Below are positions 49,788 through 57,651 of a stretch of DNA of 64,000 nt, one piece after another. The position numbers and the translations under genes were made by a program. Each line of letters opens with the position of its first letter. The first letter of the stretch is position 1. Origin of the DNA: Clostridia bacterium (GTDB lineage: Bacteria; Bacillota; Clostridia; Christensenellales; DTU072). Under the pieces are notes generated by a model. The model did no database searches and had not been told where the DNA came from. It worked only from the letters and a program-made list of their open reading frames with translations. The stretch lies in the NCBI GenBank assembly GCA_017504305.1, contig JAFVRJ010000005.1, positions 1 through 64,000 of the forward strand, read 5' to 3'.

Positions 49788-50807
49788 TTACCACTTGTTA
49801 TACATCTTCTCACAGAAGGCGTACATATCCTTAATTTCCAAAACGGTGCCGTCGTCGAGAGTTACCGTGCCGTTCCAATAGCCGTGTACTTGGTGGCAAA
49901 CTGTCTTTGCGACGCCTACGTTTAACGGATTGAAGTTATCAAAGAAAGGTGTCATAACAAGATCAAGTCTACCATCATCAGACTTAAAGTGCCAAGGTTC
50001 AAGCCATCTTCCGTCCGGTTGATCCACTACGTCTACCACACCGATCTTATGTGCCTTACCATCATAGAAAAGGCAAGTTTCGGTAGCGTTATCCTCGATT
50101 CCGATACCCCAAGTAAGCTCAAAACCGAAAAGCTTGCCATCCGGTAAACGGGTGGAACCGTTTGCCCAATACCACATGTTCTTATAGGGCCAAGGTCCTC
50201 TACCCCAATCGAGTACCATATAGCTATTGGACTTGTCAAAAGCATAAACTTCCTTACCGTCCTCCTTTATGGTACCTTCGGTCGGCATGCAGTTTATCTT
50301 GTTGGTAAGGAAAAATCTCGTTTTGTTTTTGAAGGGGGTTGCTATGGTAATGCTTTCGGCGTTAGGATCACGCTCTGCAATAAGTTCAACCTCCAAAGAT
50401 TTGTTCTTGAAATAAAGTCGTCTTTCCGTTTCGGTAACGTCTACTTTATAGAGCTTCGAGCCTTGTCTGTCCTCAAAGGAATATGGAGCGTCGCCATTGC
50501 GGTTTACTTGGTGGCTGTTAACCGTCAATAGATGGAACATCATATCGTTCCAACGCTTGCCCGTCTGCATATCAAACACTTCCACTTGACCAACGGAGGC
50601 AATTGAAATATTAAAGAAGTTCATTTGAACAACGAATCTGCCGTCGCTAACTTGGTAAAAGTCCCACTCCTTTATGCGCAATTTAGGAGCTTTGATGCTT
50701 TCTCTATTGTAAATAAATAGGTTGCGCTTGCAGTAACCGGGTTGAGTTAAGCTACCGTCTTCCTTAAGTAATAAAGTGGGTTTGGTAATCTCGATTTGTT
50801 TAGACAT
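49788..50807 (-). CDS. DUF2804 family protein
   Basis: The 339-residue protein has the DUF2804 pattern: an N-terminal PGYCKRNLFIYNRESIKAPKLRIKEWDFY, central LDWGRGPWPYKNMWYWANG, and the C-terminal CHQVHGYWNGTVTL plus AFCEKMYNKW. The fold is largely beta; the function is unknown, but members often sit near carbohydrate or lipid enzymes. It overlaps the hydrolase by 8 nt and is followed by GH95. Confidence 0.85.
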   Translation of the reverse strand: MSKQIEITKPTLLLKEDGSLTQPGYCKRNLFIYNRESIKAPKLRIKEWDFYQVSDGRFVVQMNFFNISIASVGQVEVFDMQTGKRWNDMMFHLLTVNSHQVNRNGDAPYSFEDRQGSKLYKVDVTETERRLYFKNKSLEVELIAERDPNAESITIATPFKNKTRFFLTNKINCMPTEGTIKEDGKEVYAFDKSNSYMVLDWGRGPWPYKNMWYWANGSTRLPDGKLFGFELTWGIGIEDNATETCLFYDGKAHKIGVVDVVDQPDGRWLEPWHFKSDDGRLDLVMTPFFDNFNPLNVGVAKTVCHQVHGYWNGTVTLDDGTVLEIKDMYAFCEKMYNKW

Positions 50808-51471
50808 TTTTACCTCCTTGATTGATAAACTCTTTTATAATCGGATAAAGTTTTTTGCTTTTTATAACGTAACTGCCGTGGTTTTCACCTTTTAGAATTT
50901 TAAGGACGGCACCTTCGATACTATCTCTTATAAACTCGCTATGCGCTTTGGTTATAATATCCTTTTCTCCGGCAAGTATTAGCGTTTTCGCAGTGATTTT
51001 AGATAAATCATCCCTATTGATATTCGGTCCCGTAAGCATCAGAGTATATAGCTCGTCAGACTTAATGGCATTACGCAGTTTGCAATAAAATCGGAATGCC
51101 CTTGAAAGGTCGCGTGGAGTAAGGTTTGCTCCGCTCGAAACAACGTGAGATATAAGATTCGGATGCATATAAGCAACTATCAGAGCGATTATTCCACCGT
51201 CGGAAAAACCATACAATAACGGAGCCTCCGACAACTCGCTTTCAATAAAGCATCTGACGTCTTCGGCCATAACGTAATAGTCCAAGTGCCCTTTGTCGCT
51301 TTTGCCGTGAGAACGACTATCTATAGCGTAGACTTTATACTCCTTTGATAGCTCCTCAATGAGTGGTAAAAAGATGATATGGTCCTCTCCGTTACCGTGC
51401 AAAAGCACGATTGGCTTGCCTTCACCAAAAACTTCATAATTGAGCTCTATTCCGTTAAAAACCTTCCTCAT
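50800..51471 (-). CDS. Alpha/beta hydrolase
   Basis: The 223-residue protein has the oxyanion motif HGNGED (residues 25-30), the nucleophile elbow GFSDGG with Ser90, an acid LAGEKDIIT and a catalytic GENHGSY. The substrate is unknown. It heads the operon with DUF2804 and GH95, so it could act on an ester of the same glycan. The -10 box is 8 nt before the ATG; no Shine-Dalgarno is present. Confidence 0.88.
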   Translation of the reverse strand: MRKVFNGIELNYEVFGEGKPIVLLHGNGEDHIIFLPLIEELSKEYKVYAIDSRSHGKSDKGHLDYYVMAEDVRCFIESELSEAPLLYGFSDGGIIALIVAYMHPNLISHVVSSGANLTPRDLSRAFRFYCKLRNAIKSDELYTLMLTGPNINRDDLSKITAKTLILAGEKDIITKAHSEFIRDSIEGAVLKILKGENHGSYVIKSKKLYPIIKEFINQGGKNV

Positions 51472-51479
51472 ACTCTATA

Positions 51480-51508
51480 ATTTTACCACAGCTCTTTGTA
51501 AACTGCAA
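51480..51508 (-). promoter_or_regulatory. Promoter of the hydrolase-DUF2804-GH95 operon, probably leaderless
   Basis: TTGCAG (51503-51508), 17 nt, and TAAAAT (51480-51485) lie on the minus strand, with the ATG 8 nt downstream of the -10 box. Confidence 0.6.
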
Positions 51509-51607
51509 TATCGATTAAAATTTTTAAAAAATTGTATTCATATTATTGCAATTATAAATATAATTGTATTATTATATTTACAAATTTTTATTTTTAGGAG
51601 ATAATAT

Positions 51608-52873
51608 ATGGATAAAGCATATAATCCTTTTGACAACTTTTGTTCCGTTCTTGATAAAGCAGCGGCAGCTATCGATATGCCCGCTAACGATTACGAAATT
51701 CTTAAGCACCCCGAAAAAGAATTGAAAGTTGCAGTTCCCGTTGTAATGGATGACGGCAGCCTTAAGGTTTTTGAGGGCTTCCGCGTACAACATAGCTCCC
51801 TTCGTGGTCCTTGCAAGGGCGGTATCCGTTACCACCAAAACGTTAACATCGACGAAGTTAAAGCACTCTCCGCTTGGATGACCTTCAAATGCGCAGTTGC
51901 AGATATCCCCTACGGTGGCGGTAAAGGCGGTATCACCGTTGATCCTCGCACCCTTTCCACAAAGGAACTCGAAAGAATGACCCGTAAGTTCACCGCAGCT
52001 ATATCTTCCATCGTTGGTCCTTACCAAGACGTACCCGCTCCGGACGTAAACACCAACGCTCAAATCATGGACTGGTTCGTAGATACTTATAGCACCATTA
52101 AGGGCTATGATGCACGTGCCGTTGTTACCGGTAAGTCATTAGCAACCGGTGGTTCTTTAGGACGTCCCGACGCAACCGGCAGAGGCGTTTCTATCGTAAC
52201 CAAAGCTCTCTTGGACGTTAATGGTATCGATCCCAAAGCAACCCGCATCGCTATCCAAGGTATGGGTAACGTAGGTAGCGTTGCTGCAAGAATTATCGAT
52301 AGCGAAGTTGGCGCAAAAATCGTTGCAGTTTCCGACGTAAGCGGTGGTATCTATAACCCCAACGGTCTTAACATCCCCGCTATTTACGCTCACGTAAGCC
52401 AACGCAAGCTCCTTAAGGACTACGAAGAAGCAGGCATGACTCGCATCAATAACTACGAGCTTCTCACCTGTGACTGCGACGTTCTCATCCCCGCAGCTCT
52501 CGAAAACCAAATCAACGTTGAAGTTGCCGAGAACCTCAAAGCAAAGATTATCGTTGAAGCAGCTAACGGCCCCACTACCGTTGAAGCAGACGCAGTTCTC
52601 GAAGCACGTGGTATCCAAGTTCTTCCCGACATCCTCGCAAACGCCGGTGGCGTAGTAGTTTCCTACTTCGAGTGGTGCCAAAACCTCCAATGCTACTACT
52701 GGAGCGAAGAAGAAGTTAATGAAAAGCTCAATGTCAAGATGACCAAAGCTTTCGGCGACGTTATCGCTACTGCAAAGAAGTACAACTTAAGCTACCGCCT
52801 CGCTGCATACGCTGTTGCTCTTAACAGACTCGTAAGCGTATCTAAAGCAAAAGGCATCATCTTCGGAGCATAA
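51608..52873 (+). CDS. gdhA: Glutamate dehydrogenase
   Basis: The 421-residue protein interconverts glutamate and 2-oxoglutarate with ammonia. It has the substrate pocket RGPCKGGIRYH, the catalytic-lysine stretch PYGGGKGG, PAPDVNTNAQIMDW, the Rossmann GMGNVGSVAARI, and EAANGPTT. The length fits the hexameric catabolic-type class. TTAGGAGA precedes the ATG. The gene has strong codon bias, so it is likely highly expressed. It is coupled to the phosphoesterase behind it. Confidence 0.95.
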   Translation: MDKAYNPFDNFCSVLDKAAAAIDMPANDYEILKHPEKELKVAVPVVMDDGSLKVFEGFRVQHSSLRGPCKGGIRYHQNVNIDEVKALSAWMTFKCAVADIPYGGGKGGITVDPRTLSTKELERMTRKFTAAISSIVGPYQDVPAPDVNTNAQIMDWFVDTYSTIKGYDARAVVTGKSLATGGSLGRPDATGRGVSIVTKALLDVNGIDPKATRIAIQGMGNVGSVAARIIDSEVGAKIVAVSDVSGGIYNPNGLNIPAIYAHVSQRKLLKDYEEAGMTRINNYELLTCDCDVLIPAALENQINVEVAENLKAKIIVEAANGPTTVEADAVLEARGIQVLPDILANAGGVVVSYFEWCQNLQCYYWSEEEVNEKLNVKMTKAFGDVIATAKKYNLSYRLAAYAVALNRLVSVSKAKGIIFGA

Positions 52874-52875
52874 TC

Positions 52876-54033
52876 GTGTTACGTAGGATAAGCGTTACAA
52901 TAGTCACCTTACTTATTGCTTTTACCTTTGCATTAGGTTACGTTAGCTTTAACGCTCCTATTAAAAATAACGATCAATCCAACAATACCGATATTAACGA
53001 CGATATGGCGGAGCAGTTTTCTCCGCCATTAGTCTTTGATGAAGATGGTAATTTTACCATATTGCACTTAACCGACTTCCACGAGTGGATGGGTATTGAA
53101 AAAACCATTGGCGTTTCCGTTCAGGATACCCTTAAGCCAATTTTGGAGTCCTATATATCCGATATTGTTAATACTGTTAAGCCCGATCTTGTCGTGCTCG
53201 GCGGTGATAATATCTTTAGCTTAAGTTATATTTACGACTACCTTAACAGCATTGCGCTCAACACTTATAAGCGTTTTGCAGAGATATTTGAAGGACTCAA
53301 TCAATACTGGACTTTGACCTTTGGCAACCACGACAGCGAGTCGGCAAGCGACAAGTACGACTTTTTAGACGCTATCAAAGATTATCCCCACTTTATCGGC
53401 GGAGTTGAAAGCGGTAAGTATCATACCACTTGCGTAGTCAAAGCGGCTGAAGGCGAAAGCGATTACGTAAGCAACTTCTCTATCCCCGTTTATTCAAACG
53501 ATAAAAGTAGCGTCAAATATAACCTATTTATACTTGACTCCGGCAGTTTCGATTACGTTGAAAAGGACAAAGGGTATCGCTCCATAAGACAAGAACAAGT
53601 CGATTGGTATGCAAGCGAAATCAACAAGCTTAATGCCGGTTACGGTGGAGTTATCCCCTCCTTAATGTTCACTCACATCCCCTTCCCCGAAATGTTCGAC
53701 GTATATTTAGCCGGTGGCGGTATAGGCGAGTATACCAATCTCTCCCCCTCTTACGAGCCGAGCAATATGCTTAACGAGTGCGTAAAACAAGGCTCCACTC
53801 GCGGTATATTCTTCGGACACAATCACTCCAACAGCTACACCGGTTTTTATAAGAGCGGTGAAAGTAAAATCATGATGGGCGTTACCCCTTGCGCACAAGC
53901 ACTTTCTTACGACGACGCAACTTCTATCATGAACGCTCGCGTCGTAATTATCAATGATCAAGGAGGACTCTCCACTTACATCACCAAAGGTAGGAGCGGT
54001 GAGCCCTATAAACAACAAATTTTGATTTATTAA
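52876..54033 (+). CDS. Exported metallophosphoesterase
   Basis: The 385-residue protein starts with GTG at 52876, 2 nt after the gdhA stop, with CGGAG inside the gdhA 3' end. An N-terminal signal helix (about residues 5-25) is followed by a calcineurin-type domain with TDFHEW, GGDNIF, GNHDSES and the C-terminal THIPFPE and GHNHSN metal motifs. It would act outside the membrane on phosphoesters. The link with GDH is unexplained. Confidence 0.88.
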   Translation: MLRRISVTIVTLLIAFTFALGYVSFNAPIKNNDQSNNTDINDDMAEQFSPPLVFDEDGNFTILHLTDFHEWMGIEKTIGVSVQDTLKPILESYISDIVNTVKPDLVVLGGDNIFSLSYIYDYLNSIALNTYKRFAEIFEGLNQYWTLTFGNHDSESASDKYDFLDAIKDYPHFIGGVESGKYHTTCVVKAAEGESDYVSNFSIPVYSNDKSSVKYNLFILDSGSFDYVEKDKGYRSIRQEQVDWYASEINKLNAGYGGVIPSLMFTHIPFPEMFDVYLAGGGIGEYTNLSPSYEPSNMLNECVKQGSTRGIFFGHNHSNSYTGFYKSGESKIMMGVTPCAQALSYDDATSIMNARVVIINDQGGLSTYITKGRSGEPYKQQILIY

Positions 54034-54052
54034 ATTCTATAATTTAATAACA

Positions 54053-54081
54053 TTGACTTTTACACTCTTTTGTGATACTAT
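54053..54081 (+). promoter_or_regulatory. Promoter of the malate dehydrogenase-malic enzyme operon
   Basis: TTGACT (54053-54058), 17 nt, and TACTAT (54076-54081) lie within the longer frame, so translation begins at the ATG at 54111. Confidence 0.72.
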
Positions 54082-54110
54082 TCAAGTTAGTACGACAAAG
54101 GAGTTTTTTT

Positions 54111-55223
54111 ATGCCTAAAATCACAGTTGATTGGAATACCGTTATCAATTTTGTAACCGACGCTTTCGTTGGCGTTGGCGTACCCCGCGAAGATGCAAAA
54201 ATCGTCACTGACGTTCTAGTTGAGTCCGACCGCAGAGGCATCGAGTCTCACGGCGTAAACCGCTTTAAGCCCATCTATATCGATAGAATTAAAGCCGGCA
54301 TCCAAAACCCTGTAACTAATTTTGAAATCGTTCGCGAAACCCCCACCACCGCCGTTGTAGACGGACACAATGGTATGGGTCAAGTAATAGGATATAAAGC
54401 CATGTCCATGGCAATCGAAAAAGCAAAGCAATATGGTATGGGTATGGTTGCTGTACGCAACTCTTGCCACTATGGTATTGCAGGTTACTATGCATCGATG
54501 GCAGCTAACGCAGGTTGCATCGGCATGACCGGTACTAACGCTCGCCCCTCCGTAGCACCTACTTTTGGTGTTGAAGGTATGTTTGGTACCAACCCCTTCA
54601 CCGTAGGTATCCCCACCGATGAAGAATTCAACTTTATCTTCGACTGCGCTACCTCTATTACCCAAAACGGTAAGATCGAGTACTACGAGCGTATCGGCGA
54701 AGCAGTTCACCCCGGCACCATCATCGATAGCGAAGGTAACGCTGTTGAAGGCGATGCAGGCGCAGCTCTTAAGGCAATCCGTAAAGGCACCGCAGCTCTT
54801 ACCCCTCTCGGTGGTATCGGCGAAGATTTAGGCGGATATAAAGGTTATGGATTCACCATGATCGTTGAATTCCTCTCTTGCATACTTCAAGACGGTATCT
54901 TCGGTAAGGCTCTTGACGGTAAAGATGAAAACGGCAACATCAAGCCCTATCAACTCGGTCACTACTTTATCGCTATCGACACCAACCACTTCCTCGGCGA
55001 AGAACTCGCTCGTAAAAAAGCAGGTGACGTTATCCGTGCTACCCGCGCTTCCAAGAAAGCTCCCGGCGCTGAAAGAATTTACACCGCAGGTGAAAAAGAG
55101 TGGCTCGTATGGCAACAACGTAAGGACGTAGGCGTACCGATCAATGAATCCGTTCAACAAGAAATGATCAACGTTCGTGACGAACTCGGTTTAACTCAAT
55201 ACGTATTCCCGTGGGAAAAATAA
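54111..55223 (+). CDS. Malate/lactate dehydrogenase of the Ldh_2 family, probable malate dehydrogenase
   Basis: The protein has 370 residues from the ATG at 54111, with AAAGGAG upstream. Family blocks include the catalytic VESDRRGIESHGVNRF, VDGHNGMGQVIGYKAM, RNSCHYGIAGYYASMA and GTNPFTVGIPTDEEF. Members of this non-Rossmann family oxidise malate, lactate or other 2-hydroxy acids. The malic enzyme gene is next (10-nt gap), so malate is the favoured substrate, by context. Confidence 0.9.
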   Translation: MPKITVDWNTVINFVTDAFVGVGVPREDAKIVTDVLVESDRRGIESHGVNRFKPIYIDRIKAGIQNPVTNFEIVRETPTTAVVDGHNGMGQVIGYKAMSMAIEKAKQYGMGMVAVRNSCHYGIAGYYASMAANAGCIGMTGTNARPSVAPTFGVEGMFGTNPFTVGIPTDEEFNFIFDCATSITQNGKIEYYERIGEAVHPGTIIDSEGNAVEGDAGAALKAIRKGTAALTPLGGIGEDLGGYKGYGFTMIVEFLSCILQDGIFGKALDGKDENGNIKPYQLGHYFIAIDTNHFLGEELARKKAGDVIRATRASKKAPGAERIYTAGEKEWLVWQQRKDVGVPINESVQQEMINVRDELGLTQYVFPWEK

Positions 55224-55233
55224 GGAGTATAAT

Positions 55234-56406
55234 ATGGATTACGCAAAAGAATCTTTAAAATGTCACTACAATTGGAAAGGTAAAATCGAAGTTGTTCCGC
55301 GCGCAACCGTTTCTTCCAAAGAAGAACTTTCGCTCGCATACACTCCCGGTGTTGCTCAACCCTGCCTTGAAATCCAAAAGGATATTAATAAGTCCTACGA
55401 GCTTACCCGTCGCTGGAACCTCGTTGCCGTTATAACCGACGGTACCGCAGTTTTGGGCCTTGGCGATATCGGTCCCGAAGCAGGCATGCCCGTTATGGAA
55501 GGCAAGTGCGTACTATTCAAGGCCTTTGCAGACGTTGACGCTTTCCCTCTTTGCGTTAAGAGCAAGGACGTTGATGAAATCGTTAGAACCATCTCTTTGA
55601 TTTCCGGCTCTTTTGGTGGCATCAACCTCGAAGATATTGCCGCTCCCCGTTGCTTTGAAATCGAAAGAAAACTCAAAGAGTGCACCGATATTCCGATTTT
55701 CCACGACGACCAACACGGCACCGCAGTCGTTTGTGCAGCTGCAGTTCTTAACGCAGTTAAAGTTGTTGGCAAGAAACTCGAAGATTGTACCGTAGCTTTT
55801 AGTGGTGCAGGTGCAGCAGGTTGCGCTATTGCAAAGCTCTTCCTTAAGCTCGGCGTTAAAGATATCTATATGTGCGACCGCCAAGGTATCTTGAACATAG
55901 ACGATCCCAACGTTATGGAATCCAAAAAGGATATCGCATCTATCACCAACTTTGCACGTAAGAGTGGTTCTCTTGCAGACGCAATGAAGGGTGCAGATAT
56001 CTTTGTTGGCGTAAGCGCTCCCGGCGTAGTTACTGAAGAAATGGTTGCTTCCATGGCTCCCGGCGCTATCGTAATGCCCATGGCTAACCCCGTACCGGAA
56101 ATCATGCCCGACCTCGCAAAGAAGGCAGGAGCTGCAGTTGTTGGTACCGGTAGAAGCGATTACCCCAACCAAATCAATAACGTTTTAGCTTTCCCCGGCA
56201 TCTTCCGCGGAGCATTAGACGTACGTGCTAAAGATATTAACGAGGAAATGAAGATAGCTGCTGCAAAGGCAATTGCTTCCCTTGTATCTGACGAAGAACT
56301 TTCCGCCGACTACATCATCCCCAAAGCATTTGATGAAAGAGTTGGTAAGACCGTAGCCGCAGCGGTTGCAGAAGCCGCAAGAAAGACCGGCGTTAACAGA
56401 ATCTAA
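55234..56406 (+). CDS. mae: Malic enzyme
   Basis: The 390-residue protein decarboxylates malate to pyruvate with NAD(P). It shows YTPGVAQPCLEI, VITDGTAVLGLGDIGPEAGMPVMEGK, the metal site LEDIAAPRCFEIE and FHDDQHGTA, and Rossmann FSGAGAAGCAIAKL. AAGGAG precedes the ATG. It is paired with malate dehydrogenase. The cofactor preference cannot be read with confidence. Confidence 0.94.
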   Translation: MDYAKESLKCHYNWKGKIEVVPRATVSSKEELSLAYTPGVAQPCLEIQKDINKSYELTRRWNLVAVITDGTAVLGLGDIGPEAGMPVMEGKCVLFKAFADVDAFPLCVKSKDVDEIVRTISLISGSFGGINLEDIAAPRCFEIERKLKECTDIPIFHDDQHGTAVVCAAAVLNAVKVVGKKLEDCTVAFSGAGAAGCAIAKLFLKLGVKDIYMCDRQGILNIDDPNVMESKKDIASITNFARKSGSLADAMKGADIFVGVSAPGVVTEEMVASMAPGAIVMPMANPVPEIMPDLAKKAGAAVVGTGRSDYPNQINNVLAFPGIFRGALDVRAKDINEEMKIAAAKAIASLVSDEELSADYIIPKAFDERVGKTVAAAVAEAARKTGVNRI

Positions 56407-56417
56407 ACTAAACGTAT

Positions 56418-56447
56418 GAGAGCCCGAGTCAAATGATTCGGGCTCTC
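56418..56447. other. Hairpin between malic enzyme and mntP
   Basis: GAGAGCCCGA/TCGGGCTCTC is a 10-bp stem with extra TCA/TGA pairing in the loop. It is followed by AAATTAACAAT, without a T run, and ends 11 nt before the mntP ATG. It may not terminate; it could be a translational or 3'-protecting hairpin. Confidence 0.6.
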
Positions 56448-56458
56448 AAATTAACAAT

Positions 56459-57049
56459 ATGACGCTTGATATAATGTTCTTTGTAAACAGCTTGCTCCTT
56501 GGGTTAGGGCTTGCTATGGATGCTTTTTCCGTTTCGCTTGCGAACGGTCTTTGCAACCAGAATATTAAATTCCCAAAAGCGAGTTTGATAGCCGGCGTTT
56601 TCGGATTCTTCCAATTTTTGATGCCCTTTATAGGCTGGGTACTTGTTACAACCGTAGCAAAATACTTTAGCTTTATAGAAGTAGCAATACCGTATATCGC
56701 ATTGATACTACTGTGCTTTATCGGTGGCAAAATGATTTACGAGGGTGTTAAGAAGGGTGACGAAAAAGAGGAGTGCCCTATTAAACCGTTATCTTTTGGA
56801 CTATTGATAGTACAGGGTATTGCAACAAGCATCGATGCCCTATCGGTAGGATTTACCATATCAAATTATAACGTATGGGAAGCGTTATTATCTGCAGGCA
56901 TTATCGGAGTACTTACCGTTGGCATCTGCCTTGCCGGCGTATATATAGGTAAAGCAATCGGTTTGAAGTTCAAAAACAAAGCTTCGATATTCGGTGGCGT
57001 TATCCTTATATTAATAGGACTTGAGATTTTTATAACCAGCTTCTTTTAA
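56459..57049 (+). CDS. mntP: MntP-like manganese efflux membrane protein
   Basis: The 196-residue protein has six helices in two repeats, each with an acidic motif (GLAMDAFSVSLANG near residue 18 and IATSIDALSVGFTI near 118), as in MntP. It exports Mn2+ when in excess. No yybP-ykoY-type riboswitch or ribosome site is seen; the hairpin ends 11 nt before the ATG. The start might be ATG at 56474 instead. It is followed by a terminator. Confidence 0.85.
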   Translation: MTLDIMFFVNSLLLGLGLAMDAFSVSLANGLCNQNIKFPKASLIAGVFGFFQFLMPFIGWVLVTTVAKYFSFIEVAIPYIALILLCFIGGKMIYEGVKKGDEKEECPIKPLSFGLLIVQGIATSIDALSVGFTISNYNVWEALLSAGIIGVLTVGICLAGVYIGKAIGLKFKNKASIFGGVILILIGLEIFITSFF

Positions 57050-57093
57050 AAACATCGATTTTGCTTAAAATGTGGTTTAATTATATAAGTGAA

Positions 57094-57122
57094 ACAGACA
57101 AGGTGTCCCTTGTCTGTTTTTT
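57094..57122 (+). terminator. Terminator of mntP
   Basis: ACAGACAAGG/CCTTGTCTGT with a 4-nt loop is followed by TTTTTT on the plus strand. Confidence 0.88.
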
Positions 57123-57651
57123 GTTGCTATCAAGCTATTCGCAATTTATGCGTGTAATAGTACTACGCTATGATTTAATTCAGGTAAGACGCGATAGTTA
57201 TGATGAAGAACGAGTAAAATTAAAAATCCCACCGATGGGAGCGTACTTGGCGTACATGACCAAGGTGGGATTTAATTTTATAAAGTTATTCACTTAAATG
57301 CGCGACTTCGAAGCTGCGTACTTTGAGTTTCTGTTTCAGCAAGTGAAGCTCCAGGTAAGACGCGATAGTTATGATGAAGAACGAGTAAAATTAAAAATCC
57401 CACCGACGGGAGCGTACTTGGCGTACGTAACCAAGGTGGGATTTGTTTTGTGAAGTTATTCGCTTAAATGCGCGAGACTTCGAAGCTGCATACTTTGAGT
57501 TTCTGTTTCAGTAAGTGAAGCTCTAGGTAAGACGCGATAGTTATGATGAAGAACGAGTAAAATTAAAAATCCCACCGACGGGAGTGTACTTATACGTACA
57601 TGACCGAGGTGGGATTTAATTTTATAAAGTTATTCGCTTAAATATCGCGTC
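57123..57651 (-). repeat. Three tandem 171-172-bp hairpin repeats with conserved core, 3' of the EF-G paralogue
   Basis: Units start with AGGTAAGACGCGATAG at 57182, 57353 and 57525. The cores are at 57234-57264, 57405-57435 and 57577-57608. The inner stem is AAATCCCACC/GGTGGGATTT in every unit. The last unit ends in ATCGCGTCTTAC, the complement of its GTAAGACGCGAT start, and this outer arm runs into the TAA stop of the EF-G gene. On the minus strand the inner stem is followed by ATTTTTAATTTT, so each unit reads as a terminator. The 528-nt gap holds no gene that I can support. Confidence 0.85.

Noticed and set aside
52157-52690. A 177-residue minus-strand frame inside gdhA
   Set aside because: Antisense shadow of a highly biased gene; no supporting signals.
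55513-56172. A 219-residue minus-strand open frame opposite malic enzyme
   Set aside because: It is the reverse of strongly codon-biased coding sequence; the translation is Cys- and Asn-rich without any recognisable domain.
56407-56470. yybP-ykoY manganese riboswitch before mntP
   Set aside because: Only about 50 nt separate malic enzyme and mntP, too little for the known fold.
57182-57651. Possible CRISPR array
   Set aside because: The period is about 171 bp with long identical units and no short-repeat/unique-spacer pattern, and no cas genes are near.
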